Part shown: positions 35,045 through 43,747 of the stretch, in pieces
How the letters are laid out: each line of letters begins with the position of its first letter
How positions within the stretch are numbered: the first letter of the stretch is position 1
Assembly (NCBI GenBank): GCA_001797335.1
Contig: MGPE01000005.1
Span: forward strand, 1-64,000
Direction: 5' to 3'
DNA: 64,000 nucleotides
From: Deltaproteobacteria bacterium GWA2_38_16
GTDB taxonomy: Bacteria > Bdellovibrionota > JACOXK01 > 2-02-FULL-40-11
Translations under genes and position numbers: made by a program
The notes under the pieces: generated by a model
What the model was told of the DNA's origin: nothing
What the model saw: the letters and a program-made list of their open reading frames with translations, nothing else
Database searches by the model: none

Positions 35045-37441
35045 ATGAAGTCATTATTTGCACAAAAACAGCCAGAAGATTTTACTAAGTTATTGAAATT
35101 ACATAAGAATGTCCATGTTCAAAGCATTGGATTTAAGGGGACTCTTTTTCTTCTCTTTTTATCTTTAGCCTTGGCTTTTGTTCTCATGCCTACGTTTACA
35201 TTACCTCAAAAAACATTGGTAGAAGGAGAGCTTTCTCCTTCCAATATTAAGGCGCAGCGGAGTTTTGAAATTATAGATGAGGAATCTACTCAAAAACTCA
35301 AGGATGCTACCGAAAGTTCTATAAAATCTATTTATGATTATGATCCTGATTTATATGCCAATACAGTTAAAAAATTATTTAAAGCCTTTGAGCGGATTCG
35401 AAAAGATGGGGTTTCTTCAGCAGGGGCCAAAAAATCATTTGAAGATGCCTTAGGGGGCCTTCGAATTGAGGACTCTCTTTTTTCATTTCTCGCTCAAAAT
35501 AAATTTAATTGGAAAATATCATGGAGTGTGAATCGGCTCTTAAATCTTTTAAAAAATCGCTATGTTGTTTCTGAAAAACTTATTTTTGAACCGGATGTGG
35601 ATCGTGGCATTGCCATTCGAAATATGGAAGACAAAAAAGAAACGTATTTTGATGAATTTGGGCAAATTTTAGATGTCAGCGAAGCCAAAAAAAGGGTGTT
35701 TCAAGGAACTCCAAAAATTTATCAAGAATATAAAGGGGAAGAGCGAAAATTTGTAGGGAAGCTGGCTGAAAGTTTAATTTCTCCTAACATTTCTTTTAAT
35801 AAAGAAGAGACCATGAAACGAAAAGAGAGATCTGCTTTGGAAATTAAACCTATTGTCATTAAGCTTAAGAAAAATGAAATGATTATTCGAAAAGGAGATC
35901 CTGTTCAAAAAAGACATCTGGTCATTTTAAAAGGGATTAAAAAAGAATTAACAGAACAACGGCCGGGACTTTTTATGTTTTTTATGGCTGTCTTCTTTTT
36001 CTTTTTCTTTCAAATTTTAGGATATTTTCCCATGGTTAACTTTTTTCATTTTAAGCCCTCTCAAAAAGATGTTTTGGTGCTTACGTTATTGATGCTCCTT
36101 ATTCTTATTGTCTGTCGGGGGTACTTTTTTATTGCAGGGGCCATTTCTGATAAAGTCGCATGGCTTCCTTCCTCTATGTTTATGTATCTTATTCCCATTG
36201 CTGTTGGTGCCATGATGGCTCGTTTTCTGGCAGGCATGGAAGCGGCTCTCATTTTTTCAATTGTGATGAGTGTGGCCTTGGGGTTTTTCTTGGAAAGAAA
36301 TTTTTTATTTTCCATGTACGCGCTTTCCAGTTCTTTGGTGGCAATGAATGGAGTGGTATCGTGTAAAGCCATCACCGATATTTATAAGGCGGGATTTAAA
36401 ACAGGGCTTATTAATATGGCGGTTGTCTTTTCTATTGTGACACTGTCGGCTTTAGGAACAACACTGCCCTATGAAGCTTTGGCCCTAGAAATGCTTTTTG
36501 GTATTGGGGCTGCTTTCTTTTCAGGAATATTATCCTCTTTCTTTGTGGTCACGTTAACCCCTCTTTTTGAATATCTTTTTAATTACACAACGGATATTAA
36601 ACTTTTAGAGCTTTCTAATTTAAATAATCCTATTTTAAGGGATCTGATGATTCGCTCCCCGGGAAGTTATCACCACTGTATTATGGTAGGAACTTTATCA
36701 GAAGCAGCAGCGGAGGCGGTAGGGGGCAATGCCTTATTGGCTCGAGTGGGAGGGTACTACCACGACATTGGGAAGATGAAAAATCCTCATTATTATATTG
36801 AAAATCAATTTGCAGGAGTCAATATCCATGACAGGCAGCCTGCACACCTTAGTAAAACCATGATTATGTCGCATGTAAAAGAAGGAGTAAAAATTGGGCT
36901 AGAGCGCCAGCTTGGAAAACCTGTGATTGATATTATTGAACAGCATTTGGGAACAACCCTCATGACGTATTTTTATGAAAAAGCCAAAAAAGAGTATGAA
37001 GAACGGGTTCAAAAAGATGAATTGTTGCCAACGGTTCAAGAAAGTGATTTTAGATATCCAGGCCCAAAACCTCAAACCGTGGAAGCGGCCATTGTGATGA
37101 TGGCAGATTCTGTGGAGGCTTCGACTCGGGCATTAAATACCTCTAATCTTTCTCGATTAAAAAATGTTTGTGAAAGAATTATAAATCGTTTATTTACCGA
37201 TGGGCAGCTAGATGACTGTGAATTAACTTTAAAGGATTTACATAACATTGTAGATAGCTTTTATCATGTGTTGGTGGGGATGTATCACCGACGTATTGGG
37301 TATCCAGGATCTGGAGTACAGGCAGAACAATCTTATGATTCAAATTATAATCCAAAACAAACAAAAGAAGATACGGATTCCTCTGAAAAAAGTGAACCAG
37401 TGGATCAAAAAAATCCTCTTTTTAAAAAAATGGGGTCATGA
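35045..37441 (+). CDS. pgpH: 7TM-HD domain phosphodiesterase, PgpH-like
   Basis: Members degrade cyclic di-AMP to pApA at the inner membrane. The 798-residue protein has a first membrane helix (about 28-48), an extracellular domain (50-305), a bundle of membrane helices (about 305-505; ILGYFPMVNFF, GAMMARFLAGMEAALIF), then a cytosolic HD domain with SPGSYHHCIMVGTLSE (H542 region) and YYHDIGKM (H573-D574). ATG 35045 is preferred to the TTG just before it. The conserved part ends near MYHRRIGYPG; the last ~45 residues are a polar tail encoded in another frame over ybeY. c-di-AMP specificity is inferred from the family. Confidence 0.88.
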   Translation: MKSLFAQKQPEDFTKLLKLHKNVHVQSIGFKGTLFLLFLSLALAFVLMPTFTLPQKTLVEGELSPSNIKAQRSFEIIDEESTQKLKDATESSIKSIYDYDPDLYANTVKKLFKAFERIRKDGVSSAGAKKSFEDALGGLRIEDSLFSFLAQNKFNWKISWSVNRLLNLLKNRYVVSEKLIFEPDVDRGIAIRNMEDKKETYFDEFGQILDVSEAKKRVFQGTPKIYQEYKGEERKFVGKLAESLISPNISFNKEETMKRKERSALEIKPIVIKLKKNEMIIRKGDPVQKRHLVILKGIKKELTEQRPGLFMFFMAVFFFFFFQILGYFPMVNFFHFKPSQKDVLVLTLLMLLILIVCRGYFFIAGAISDKVAWLPSSMFMYLIPIAVGAMMARFLAGMEAALIFSIVMSVALGFFLERNFLFSMYALSSSLVAMNGVVSCKAITDIYKAGFKTGLINMAVVFSIVTLSALGTTLPYEALALEMLFGIGAAFFSGILSSFFVVTLTPLFEYLFNYTTDIKLLELSNLNNPILRDLMIRSPGSYHHCIMVGTLSEAAAEAVGGNALLARVGGYYHDIGKMKNPHYYIENQFAGVNIHDRQPAHLSKTMIMSHVKEGVKIGLERQLGKPVIDIIEQHLGTTLMTYFYEKAKKEYEERVQKDELLPTVQESDFRYPGPKPQTVEAAIVMMADSVEASTRALNTSNLSRLKNVCERIINRLFTDGQLDDCELTLKDLHNIVDSFYHVLVGMYHRRIGYPGSGVQAEQSYDSNYNPKQTKEDTDSSEKSEPVDQKNPLFKKMGS

Positions 37442-37778
37442 GTCTCCTCCAGAACTTTCCATTATCTTTGTTTCTGATGCGGTGATTCAAAAGATGAATA
37501 AACGCTATCGAGGAAAGAATAAGCCCACTGATGTATTATCTTTCCCCGCTCCGTGTCATTCTGAGGCAAAGCCGAAGAATCTCCTAGGAGATATTATGAT
37601 TTCTGCAGAGACAGCCAAAAGAGATTCTAGAAAATTTAAAATATCATTTGACGAAGAGCTAAAATTTTTATTAATTCATGGATTTTTGCATCTGTTAGGG
37701 TATGATCATGAAGCATCTAGAAAGGAAGAACTTCGGATGCAACGACAAGAGAGGAAATTATGGAAATATTTGAAATAA
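37335..37778 (+). CDS. ybeY: Endoribonuclease YbeY
   Basis: YbeY is a metal-dependent RNase in 16S rRNA maturation and ribosome quality control. I start at ATG 37335 (MIQIIIQNKQKKIRI), which matches the family N-terminus and gives 147 residues. NKRYRGKNKPTDVLSFP and the zinc motif HGFLHLLGYDH are intact. Residues 74-84 (CHSEAKPKNLL) are encoded by a dispersed repeat that fills a variable loop between VLSFP and LGDI. The first 107 bases overlap the end of the pgpH-like gene out of frame, and the last 19 overlap prfB. Confidence 0.93.
   Translation: MIQIIIQNKQKKIRIPLKKVNQWIKKILFLKKWGHESPPELSIIFVSDAVIQKMNKRYRGKNKPTDVLSFPAPCHSEAKPKNLLGDIMISAETAKRDSRKFKISFDEELKFLLIHGFLHLLGYDHEASRKEELRMQRQERKLWKYLK
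37554..37584 (+). repeat. Dispersed repeat copy 1, inside ybeY
   Basis: GTCATTCTGAGGCAAAGCCG followed by AAGAATCTCC. It matches copies at 55268 and 57365, with a few extra bases in the middle, and is translated as CHSEAKPKNLL within YbeY. Confidence 0.8.
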
Positions 37779-38858
37779 AAAATATATTGTCTCAATTTAA
37801 AATTCGCTTGAATAACCTTCGAGGTCGTCTTTGACTTCGACCAAAAAACAGCGCGCCTTCAAGAAATAGAAAAAGACATCTCTGATTCTCAAATTTGGAG
37901 CAATCAATCCAAGGCTCAGGCTCTTCTTCAAGAAAAAAAGCGATTAGAAGATGTTATTTCACAGTGGGAAAGTTTATCTTCAGAGCTTTCCGATATTGAA
38001 ACACTTTTGGAATTAGCCGAAGAAGCCAAAGATGAAGCTTCTCAAAAAGAAGTTGAAGCTCAGATAAAGTTAGTAGAGAAAAAATTGGGAGCTGTAGAAA
38101 TTGAGCAAATGCTTTCGGGCGAGCATGATGGGAATAATGCCATTCTTACTATTACGCCAGGAGCTGGTGGGACGGAATCCCAAGACTGGGCCCAAATGCT
38201 TCTTCGCATGTATTTAAGATGGGCGCAAATTCGTGGATTTAAAGCAGAGGTTTTGGATTTTCAAGCCGGTGAAGAAGCCGGGATTAAAGATGCAACCATC
38301 AGTGTCACAGGATCTTATGCTTATGGGTATTTAAAAGCAGAAGCAGGGGTGCATAGGCTTGTTCGTATTTCTCCTTTTGATGCCAATAAAAAAAGGCATA
38401 CATCTTTTGTGTCTGTATTTGTGTATCCGGAAGTGGAAGAAGATGTCGCAATAGATATTAATCCTGCTGATTTAAGAATTGATGTTTTTCGAGCTTCAGG
38501 CCCAGGAGGCCAAGGGGTGAATACCACGGATTCTGCGGTCCGTATCACCCACATTCCCTCTAAAATTGTGGTGCAATGTCAAAACGAGCGTTCTCAGCAT
38601 AAAAATAAAGCCTCGGCGATGAAGATTTTAAAAGCGCGTCTCTATGAACTTAAAAAACGAGAAGAAGAAGAAAAGTTATCTTCTATTCATGCAGCTAAAA
38701 AAGACATTGCCTGGGGTAGCCAAATTCGATCCTATGTGATGCATCCCTATAAAATGGTTAAAGACCATCGCACCAAACACGAAACGTCAAATGTGGATGA
38801 TGTGATGGACGGTGATCTTGACTCTTTTATCCAAGCCTATCTTTTGTGGAAGAAGTAA
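37760..38858 (+). CDS. prfB: Peptide chain release factor 2, with programmed +1 frameshift
   Basis: The ATG at 37760 (GAGAGGA upstream) starts MEIFEIKNILSQFKIRLNNL and reaches an in-frame TGA at 37832-37834 after 24 codons. The context CTT TGA C after GAGGTCGT is the classic RF2 slip site: a +1 shift at CTT reads GAC and continues to 38858, giving 365 residues (coding 37760-37831 joined to 37833-38858). The body has the GGQ loop (SGPGGQGVNTTDSAV) that triggers peptide release and the SPF motif (RISPFDANKKR) that reads UGA and UAA. Low RF2 favours the shift, an autoregulatory circuit. Confidence 0.97.
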
Positions 38859-38868
38859 GTTTGTTTTA

Positions 38869-40656
38869 TTATAGAGATTTTAAAGTCTTTTCAAGGATAG
38901 TAGGTTCGTCATCTATCATTATTTTACGCGCTTCTGCTAAAAGAGAAGGGTAGTGATTTTTAAATAGATCAATCTGCTGATCTACTAGCCATTTTACAGA
39001 AGCAGAAAAATTTTTCTGATGCTCTACTTGATAGCGCTGATGAACATCCATAAAAAGAGCATTCATTTTTTCTATGAGCTCTGTTTGATGTTTGGTAATT
39101 TTTAGCGTTAGAGCAGTCTTTGAAATAACGGCAATATCATGAGGAAGTGGTGGCGTAGAATGGAGTGCATTAACATAGGTAGTGAACGGGCGATCTTTTT
39201 CTTGTAGTTTTCTCTGGAGCTCTCCAAATTCAGTCCTAAAACGGTCGTAAAGAGAATTGATTTGAGAGACGATGCTATTGCAATGGGAATTCATCGTGGA
39301 TTCAGTGGTCCAAAAACTAGGTTCTGTACATATTTTATAAGAATCTGAATTTTTAAGTCTTTCTACTTCCACTACATATGAAGAAAGATTGATATTGAGC
39401 CAAGTATTAAGGACGGTTTCAAAAGAATGTAGTTTTTGTAAAAATTCTACTCTCATTGAGCGAAAACTATCCTCAGTGAGAGGGGGCAAAGAGTTGAAAA
39501 AAGAAAAATCAAATCCTGATTTTTGTGTATTATTGCAAAATTGGGTAAAAAGAGTGGAAATGGTTTTTTGATTTTCTTCAAGCATTTTTGGAAAGTCGGT
39601 TTCAAATGCGATCAGCATTTGAGTTACTAATTTTTTAGCAATGTAATCGAGAGGGTAATCGGGTTCTCCTTTTTTCCCAGCCGCTGCAGTCAGAAGATCT
39701 CCATTATAAGCTCCCATCAATTTAGTTAAGTGGAGCGTATTATACTGCTCCGTTGCCCAATGAAGACTTAAGAGCGCATAGAGTTGATGAGAAAATTCTG
39801 TAAGCGTTTCAAACCACCGTTGAAAATGAGCCTGTTGTTCAGAAAATCTTGAACGAGGATCCACTTTATCGGTAATGGTTTTTCTAAAAATAATGGGCAT
39901 GTTTTCAATAGTATCAATAATTCTTAGGCATGCACTTTTTATAGTGGATCTTTTTGTCCAAAATCCAGGAGCAATACAGGTTTGATAATCACGAGAAGCT
40001 TGAAGATCTTTTAATTTTTTGACAAAGGAGGCCGTGTCTGCTTCTTGGGGAGTTGCTTTGGGAAGGAGGTCAAAAAAAGAACGCATCTGTGAAATAAGTT
40101 CTGCTTTCAACTCTGAATCTGGTTTAACTCCTATTTGTATTTTATGATAAACACCCAAAATAGAAAATGCCATCTCTTCAATCTTAGCAAGCTGGCTATT
40201 GTCTTGGATATTTAGGTGGCGAGCCCCTTCCCGAGTGAGTAGAGCCGCGGATCCTTCTAGGGTGAGTTTAAGTTCTTCAGCTCTAGGTAAATTGGCATCA
40301 ATAGTACTTTGAGGCTGATGAATGGTTTTAAATGTTTTTTCTTCTCCTTCAATGATAAACGTTTTTCGATCTTCTTCTTGAAAAAAGAAATTTAAATTAG
40401 AGCCTTCAAGATCCTGAGCAATGGCTAAGCCTTGTTGTTGATAGAGTCCAACTATTTCTGGAGCAATATCATGATTTGTTAAAATTTCTACGGATACTGA
40501 TTTTAAAGCGGTAATGATGAGTTGTTTGGCTTCCCGAATTTTGGTTTCTCGATAATCTCCGCCGCCGGTGACATTGGATCCTCCTGCAAAGCTTACACCG
40601 GAGAAAGACATTAAAAGTAAGAGCGCCATAGAGTAAGTTATTGTGTTTCGGTTCAT
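38869..40656 (-). CDS. Secreted protein with a duplicated Cys-pair module
   Basis: 595 residues with signal peptide MNRNTITYSMALLLLMSFSGVSFA. The rest is helix-rich. Two segments are clearly related: residues 224-247 (Y--C--PGFWT--ST--S-C--I) and 440-463 (Y--C--PSFWT--ST--S-C--I), each with two cysteines 16 residues apart, preceded by matching FF-LP helical stretches, so about 215 residues appear duplicated. No known family recognised. It is the second gene of a unit with the TIGR02147-type regulator: GGAGGT lies in the regulator's last codons and its stop is two bases before this ATG. Confidence 0.7.
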   Translation of the reverse strand: MNRNTITYSMALLLLMSFSGVSFAGGSNVTGGGDYRETKIREAKQLIITALKSVSVEILTNHDIAPEIVGLYQQQGLAIAQDLEGSNLNFFFQEEDRKTFIIEGEEKTFKTIHQPQSTIDANLPRAEELKLTLEGSAALLTREGARHLNIQDNSQLAKIEEMAFSILGVYHKIQIGVKPDSELKAELISQMRSFFDLLPKATPQEADTASFVKKLKDLQASRDYQTCIAPGFWTKRSTIKSACLRIIDTIENMPIIFRKTITDKVDPRSRFSEQQAHFQRWFETLTEFSHQLYALLSLHWATEQYNTLHLTKLMGAYNGDLLTAAAGKKGEPDYPLDYIAKKLVTQMLIAFETDFPKMLEENQKTISTLFTQFCNNTQKSGFDFSFFNSLPPLTEDSFRSMRVEFLQKLHSFETVLNTWLNINLSSYVVEVERLKNSDSYKICTEPSFWTTESTMNSHCNSIVSQINSLYDRFRTEFGELQRKLQEKDRPFTTYVNALHSTPPLPHDIAVISKTALTLKITKHQTELIEKMNALFMDVHQRYQVEHQKNFSASVKWLVDQQIDLFKNHYPSLLAEARKIMIDDEPTILEKTLKSL

Positions 40657-40658
40657 AT

Positions 40659-41462
40659 TTATTTACCTCCTTCGGTCAGTTTAAAAAGATAGGTCGAAAG
40701 TTGATAGGTTTGGGTTTTTCTGCCACGACTTAAAAATTTTGCAAGTTCCAAGCGAAATACTTCCATGCGCTTTTCAGCTTCTTTCAGTTTAGAGGGATCT
40801 ATAGACATTGTAATATTGCCAAATTTTCTTTCTTGTACATCTTGGGTTCCTAGGCTTGCCAACGTTTTTTCAAGGACTTGTCTATGAAATTTTTTTAGAG
40901 CGTCATTTCTAAGATCAGATTTTACAGAAAAAAATTCATTGGTTTTTACCCAGGTTCCTTTTTTATTTTTGATGAGTTCAAGTCTTTCTAGGCGTTCAAT
41001 GGCCAGGTCGACTTCTGCTTTTGAAATTTTAAGGCGCTTGGCGATCCAGGCAGGATCGGATTTAAAGGTGTCCAGTTCTGTCATTTCTAAAATAGCGTAA
41101 TGATGCCAATCAGAAACAATCTTAAAGGCATCCAAGGTTAATGTATGAAATGTTTGCTTGGGGTGAAGGGTTTCTAATCTTTTTTGAATAAATTCTTTTG
41201 ATTGAACTGTTTTAGCCGATTCCAATCGGACCAAATGACAAAAATAATCAGCTTCTTTTTCGTCTAAGTGAAGGCGAGAAGCAATATTCAAGGCCGAGTC
41301 TTCAGAAATATGTTTTTTGCCTTGCAGTACCATACTGAGCTGCCCATGGCTGATGTTTAGGAATTTCGAAAAAGCTCTTAAAGAATACTGAGGGTTGGTT
41401 TTTAGTTTTTCGACCAAGGTCGTTTTTAAGTAGCTTCGGTAACTGGTGTGTTCAAAAATCAT
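40659..41462 (-). CDS. TIGR02147-family HTH transcriptional regulator
   Basis: I choose the ATG at 41462 (MIFEHTSYRSYLKTTLVEK), with AGGGG five bases upstream, giving 267 residues; the frame is open further but that part looks non-coding. YSLRAFSKFLNISHGQLSMVLQGKKHISEDSALNIASRLHL is an N-terminal Xre-like helix-turn-helix, followed by ADYFCHLVRLE and a winged-helix-like segment (PAWIAKRLKISKAEVDLAIERLERLELI) and the C-terminal E---MSID-SKL--A segment. The family is known mainly from Bdellovibrio-like and Fibrobacter genomes. It sits in one unit with a secreted protein and divergent from another. Confidence 0.85.
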   Translation of the reverse strand: MIFEHTSYRSYLKTTLVEKLKTNPQYSLRAFSKFLNISHGQLSMVLQGKKHISEDSALNIASRLHLDEKEADYFCHLVRLESAKTVQSKEFIQKRLETLHPKQTFHTLTLDAFKIVSDWHHYAILEMTELDTFKSDPAWIAKRLKISKAEVDLAIERLERLELIKNKKGTWVKTNEFFSVKSDLRNDALKKFHRQVLEKTLASLGTQDVQERKFGNITMSIDPSKLKEAEKRMEVFRLELAKFLSRGRKTQTYQLSTYLFKLTEGGK

Positions 41463-41498
41463 GACGCCCCTTGTATAGGGGAAAAAGAAACTTGTCAA

Positions 41499-41551
41499 GT
41501 TTTCTAGAAAACAATTCGGTTTCATATGGAAAACGGTTTCTAATAGAAACC
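41499..41551. promoter_or_regulatory. Three tandem TTTC-GAAA inverted repeats between divergent genes
   Basis: GTTTTCTAGAAAAC (41499-41512, perfect), TTTC-N5-GAAA within GGTTTCATATGGAAAAC (41518-41534), and GGTTTCTA-A-TAGAAACC (41535-41551, perfect 8-1-8). Their centres are about 20 and 17 bases apart, roughly two helical turns. They lie between the regulator gene and the divergent secreted-protein gene and are likely operator sites for the regulator. Confidence 0.6.
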
Positions 41552-41570
41552 ACTTTGTTTTCAACCTATA

Positions 41571-41599
41571 TTGACAGGGCGTTCTTTTGTCTTTATATA
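41571..41599 (+). promoter_or_regulatory. Sigma-70 type promoter for the secreted protein at 41640
   Basis: Perfect TTGACA (41571-41576), 17-base spacer, TATATA (41594-41599). The inverted repeats end 20 bases before the -35 box, a position suited to activation or looping repression. Confidence 0.7.
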
Positions 41600-41639
41600 T
41601 GGGCGCCATGACGTACCCCAAAAAAGGAGGAAGAAAAAA

Positions 41640-42764
41640 ATGAAACAACAGATAATATATTTTTTAAACTGTCTTATAATGATGCTTACTTTAGAGGTAA
41701 GTGCAGCGGATTTTGAAAGTTTAAAAGCCACTCTAAGTAGATGGGAAAGTTGTGCTACTGAAATACATTCAGCCCTTATTGCGCAAGATGATACCCGTAT
41801 TCAATCACACATAGGTGAACTGAGGAATATTTTAGTAGATGCGCCTTCCCTTCAAGCGAACATTCAGTCAATGGTGCAACAATGGGATATGAAGCCAGAA
41901 CTGAAGACTGAATTTTTGAAAAGAGTAGAAGGGCAATTAGAATTTTTAAGAGATTTAGGACGTCAAGCAGAGATGATGCTTCCTTTAATATTAAGAAAAA
42001 AAGCTTTAATCCAAGAACGGGAGAGATTATCAAACCAGCGTGAATCGGCATGGCAAAGGTATAAAGAGCTCAATGACCAAGATAATGCTCATGAACGAGA
42101 AATTAATGGTCGAATAGCAGAAAGCTGGGAATGGAAAACATTTGGGAAAATAGCTCCTCGATTTAAGGAAGAGCTAAGCTATGTTGGACATATTGGGCGT
42201 CCTTTTAAAGATCATCCAGGTAATGCTGCTTTAATTGCAGCGGACCATGCATATTATAATTTAAAGGGATCTATAGAGCCTCAAATAGCCAGTTTAGAAA
42301 CACAAATTAAAACTGTAGTTCCCTCTATGGAGCCTATTTCTCAGCTATATGGAGTGCTTCAAAAGCAAGCACGGATTTTAGATGGAATGCTGGTTGTCAT
42401 AGAAGGAGGCGGAGGATTAGCCGGTGCTTTAGTTAGGACCGGAGAGGTTGTTCAAAGTTTAAGTGGAGTTGAAGATGTGTTTATGGATTCTGTGAGTGAG
42501 CGTGCGGCTAGAAGTGTTCTTGAAATGGTTTCCAGGGATTCTTCTTTATTTCAACCTGGCAGTATTAATTCCAAAACACTAGAAGCTATGCGTACAAAAG
42601 TGTTTGAAGGGATGGATCCACGAGTTATAGACGCTGAAAGAGCGGATATGTTGATTGCGCAGCATTTTTTAAGAATGAAAGAGGGTGCTCCTTGGTCTTT
42701 AGAAACTTTAAAGCCTTTCGTAAAAACACTTTTCACCGAAGCCATTCGACGCCCCAAGATGTGA
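41640..42764 (+). CDS. Secreted coiled-coil-rich protein, unknown function
   Basis: The ATG at 41640 follows AAAGGAGGAAG and starts a signal peptide (MKQQIIYFLNCLIMMLTLEVSA); an earlier in-frame ATG (41571) is inside the promoter and is rejected. The 374-residue protein has charged helical stretches (for example LILRKKALIQERERLSNQRESA and LNDQDNAHEREI, residues 115-160) likely to form coiled coil, then a glycine-rich segment (VIEGGGGLAGALVRTG). No family recognised. Divergent from the TIGR02147-type regulator with shared operators, so probably its target. Confidence 0.65.
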   Translation: MKQQIIYFLNCLIMMLTLEVSAADFESLKATLSRWESCATEIHSALIAQDDTRIQSHIGELRNILVDAPSLQANIQSMVQQWDMKPELKTEFLKRVEGQLEFLRDLGRQAEMMLPLILRKKALIQERERLSNQRESAWQRYKELNDQDNAHEREINGRIAESWEWKTFGKIAPRFKEELSYVGHIGRPFKDHPGNAALIAADHAYYNLKGSIEPQIASLETQIKTVVPSMEPISQLYGVLQKQARILDGMLVVIEGGGGLAGALVRTGEVVQSLSGVEDVFMDSVSERAARSVLEMVSRDSSLFQPGSINSKTLEAMRTKVFEGMDPRVIDAERADMLIAQHFLRMKEGAPWSLETLKPFVKTLFTEAIRRPKM

Positions 42765-42846
42765 GATTGTTTTTAGATGTGACGTTTTTGAAGTGCTTTT
42801 AACCCTTCCTTTAAGATAAAGTAAAAAAAGTAAAGGGGGGATGATA

Positions 42847-43377
42847 ATGAAATATAGTTTCATTTCTCGAATTATTTTTTGGGGGCAAAAGATAAAATAT
42901 GGGAAAACGTTACAGCCTGCCTATTGGTGGGGAAAATCCCCCTGGCTTTTACTGGGGCTACAAATTTTTTATCGCTGTTTGGATAGACGAGGCTCTTCGT
43001 TAGATTCTTCTTTAAAAGCACTGGTGTCTCTTAGGGTTTCACAGCTTAATCACTGTGCTTTTTGTTCTGATATCAGTTTTTCAAAATTACAAAAGTTGAA
43101 TATCTCAGAGCAAAAAATTAAAAGCCTCTCAGAGCATGTTTTAAGTTTAGATTTTACAAAAATTGAACATACAGTACTGGCCTATGCAGATGCAGTTACC
43201 CAAAATACTTCCACAGAAGAGGTATTAAAAACCCTTCGTACGCTATTTTCAGAAAAAGAAGTCATAGAGCTTACTGCCTGGATTGCATTTCAGAATATGT
43301 CGAGTAAGTTTAATGCTGCTTTAAACATTCCCGCACAAGGCTTTTGTACACTTCAGTATCACCTTACAAAAGAATGA
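42847..43377 (+). CDS. AhpD/carboxymuconolactone decarboxylase-like protein
   Basis: 176 residues from ATG 42847; the ATG at 42841 directly abuts the GGGGGG ribosome site and is less likely. The core LDSSLKALVSLRVSQLNHCAFCSDISF has the CxxC pair of AhpD-like proteins, which act as alkyl hydroperoxidase or disulfide reductases; LSEKEVIELTAWIAFQNMSSKFNAALNIPAQG is the matching second helix pair. The substrate is unknown. It ends 14 bases inside the convergent vapC gene. Confidence 0.82.
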   Translation: MKYSFISRIIFWGQKIKYGKTLQPAYWWGKSPWLLLGLQIFYRCLDRRGSSLDSSLKALVSLRVSQLNHCAFCSDISFSKLQKLNISEQKIKSLSEHVLSLDFTKIEHTVLAYADAVTQNTSTEEVLKTLRTLFSEKEVIELTAWIAFQNMSSKFNAALNIPAQGFCTLQYHLTKE

Positions 43378-43747
43378 GTTGGGGGATAGTGGCAAAGTGC
43401 TTATCGGAAGATAGAAGCGCTAAATCATGTTGTAAACAAAGAGCGCCTATCCACAGATCATTGGTTGGGATAGGAGTCCCCTGAGATCTAAGTTGTTGAA
43501 ATAATTTTGCGTAATGATGTGTGGTGTCTTCGTCGGGAAGTAATATTTCAGTTCGAGGAGAGCCTAGAAAGCGAGTCAGAAGCTTTTCATTTTCTAGCCC
43601 TTTTTTCCCGCACAAAAATCCTGCTCTGAGCTCTGCAATAACAATGAGTGGGGTATAGATTTTTTCATGTTTTTGGAGCTCAAACTTAATAGGAGTTTTT
43701 CCACGAAAAAAATCAACCAGGGCATTGGTATCTATGGCAATGTTCAT
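43364..43747 (-). CDS. vapC: VapC-like PIN-domain toxin RNase
   Basis: The 127-residue protein has the PIN-domain acidic residues in order: Asp in IAIDTNALVDFF, Glu in VIAELRAGF, Asp in PTNDLWIGALC and Asp in LLSSDKHF. PIN toxins of the VapC type cleave tRNA or rRNA when freed from their antitoxin. Start ATG overlaps the end of the antitoxin gene by four bases. The family assignment is good; whether the toxin is active cannot be told. Confidence 0.9.
   Translation of the reverse strand: MNIAIDTNALVDFFRGKTPIKFELQKHEKIYTPLIVIAELRAGFLCGKKGLENEKLLTRFLGSPRTEILLPDEDTTHHYAKLFQQLRSQGTPIPTNDLWIGALCLQHDLALLSSDKHFATIPQLILL

Noticed and set aside
38007-38858. prfB appearing as a truncated ORF with a disrupted 5' end
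   Set aside because: The stop at 37832 is in the standard RF2 frameshift context and the joined product has the family length, so it is not a pseudogene.
41571-41639. Start of the 374-residue secreted protein at 41571
   Set aside because: The codon is the first base triplet of the TTGACA -35 box; the ATG at 41640 has a ribosome site and signal peptide.
41463-41648. Longer start for the TIGR02147-type regulator at 41648
   Set aside because: The added 62 residues have no family match and cover the operators and promoter of the divergent gene.
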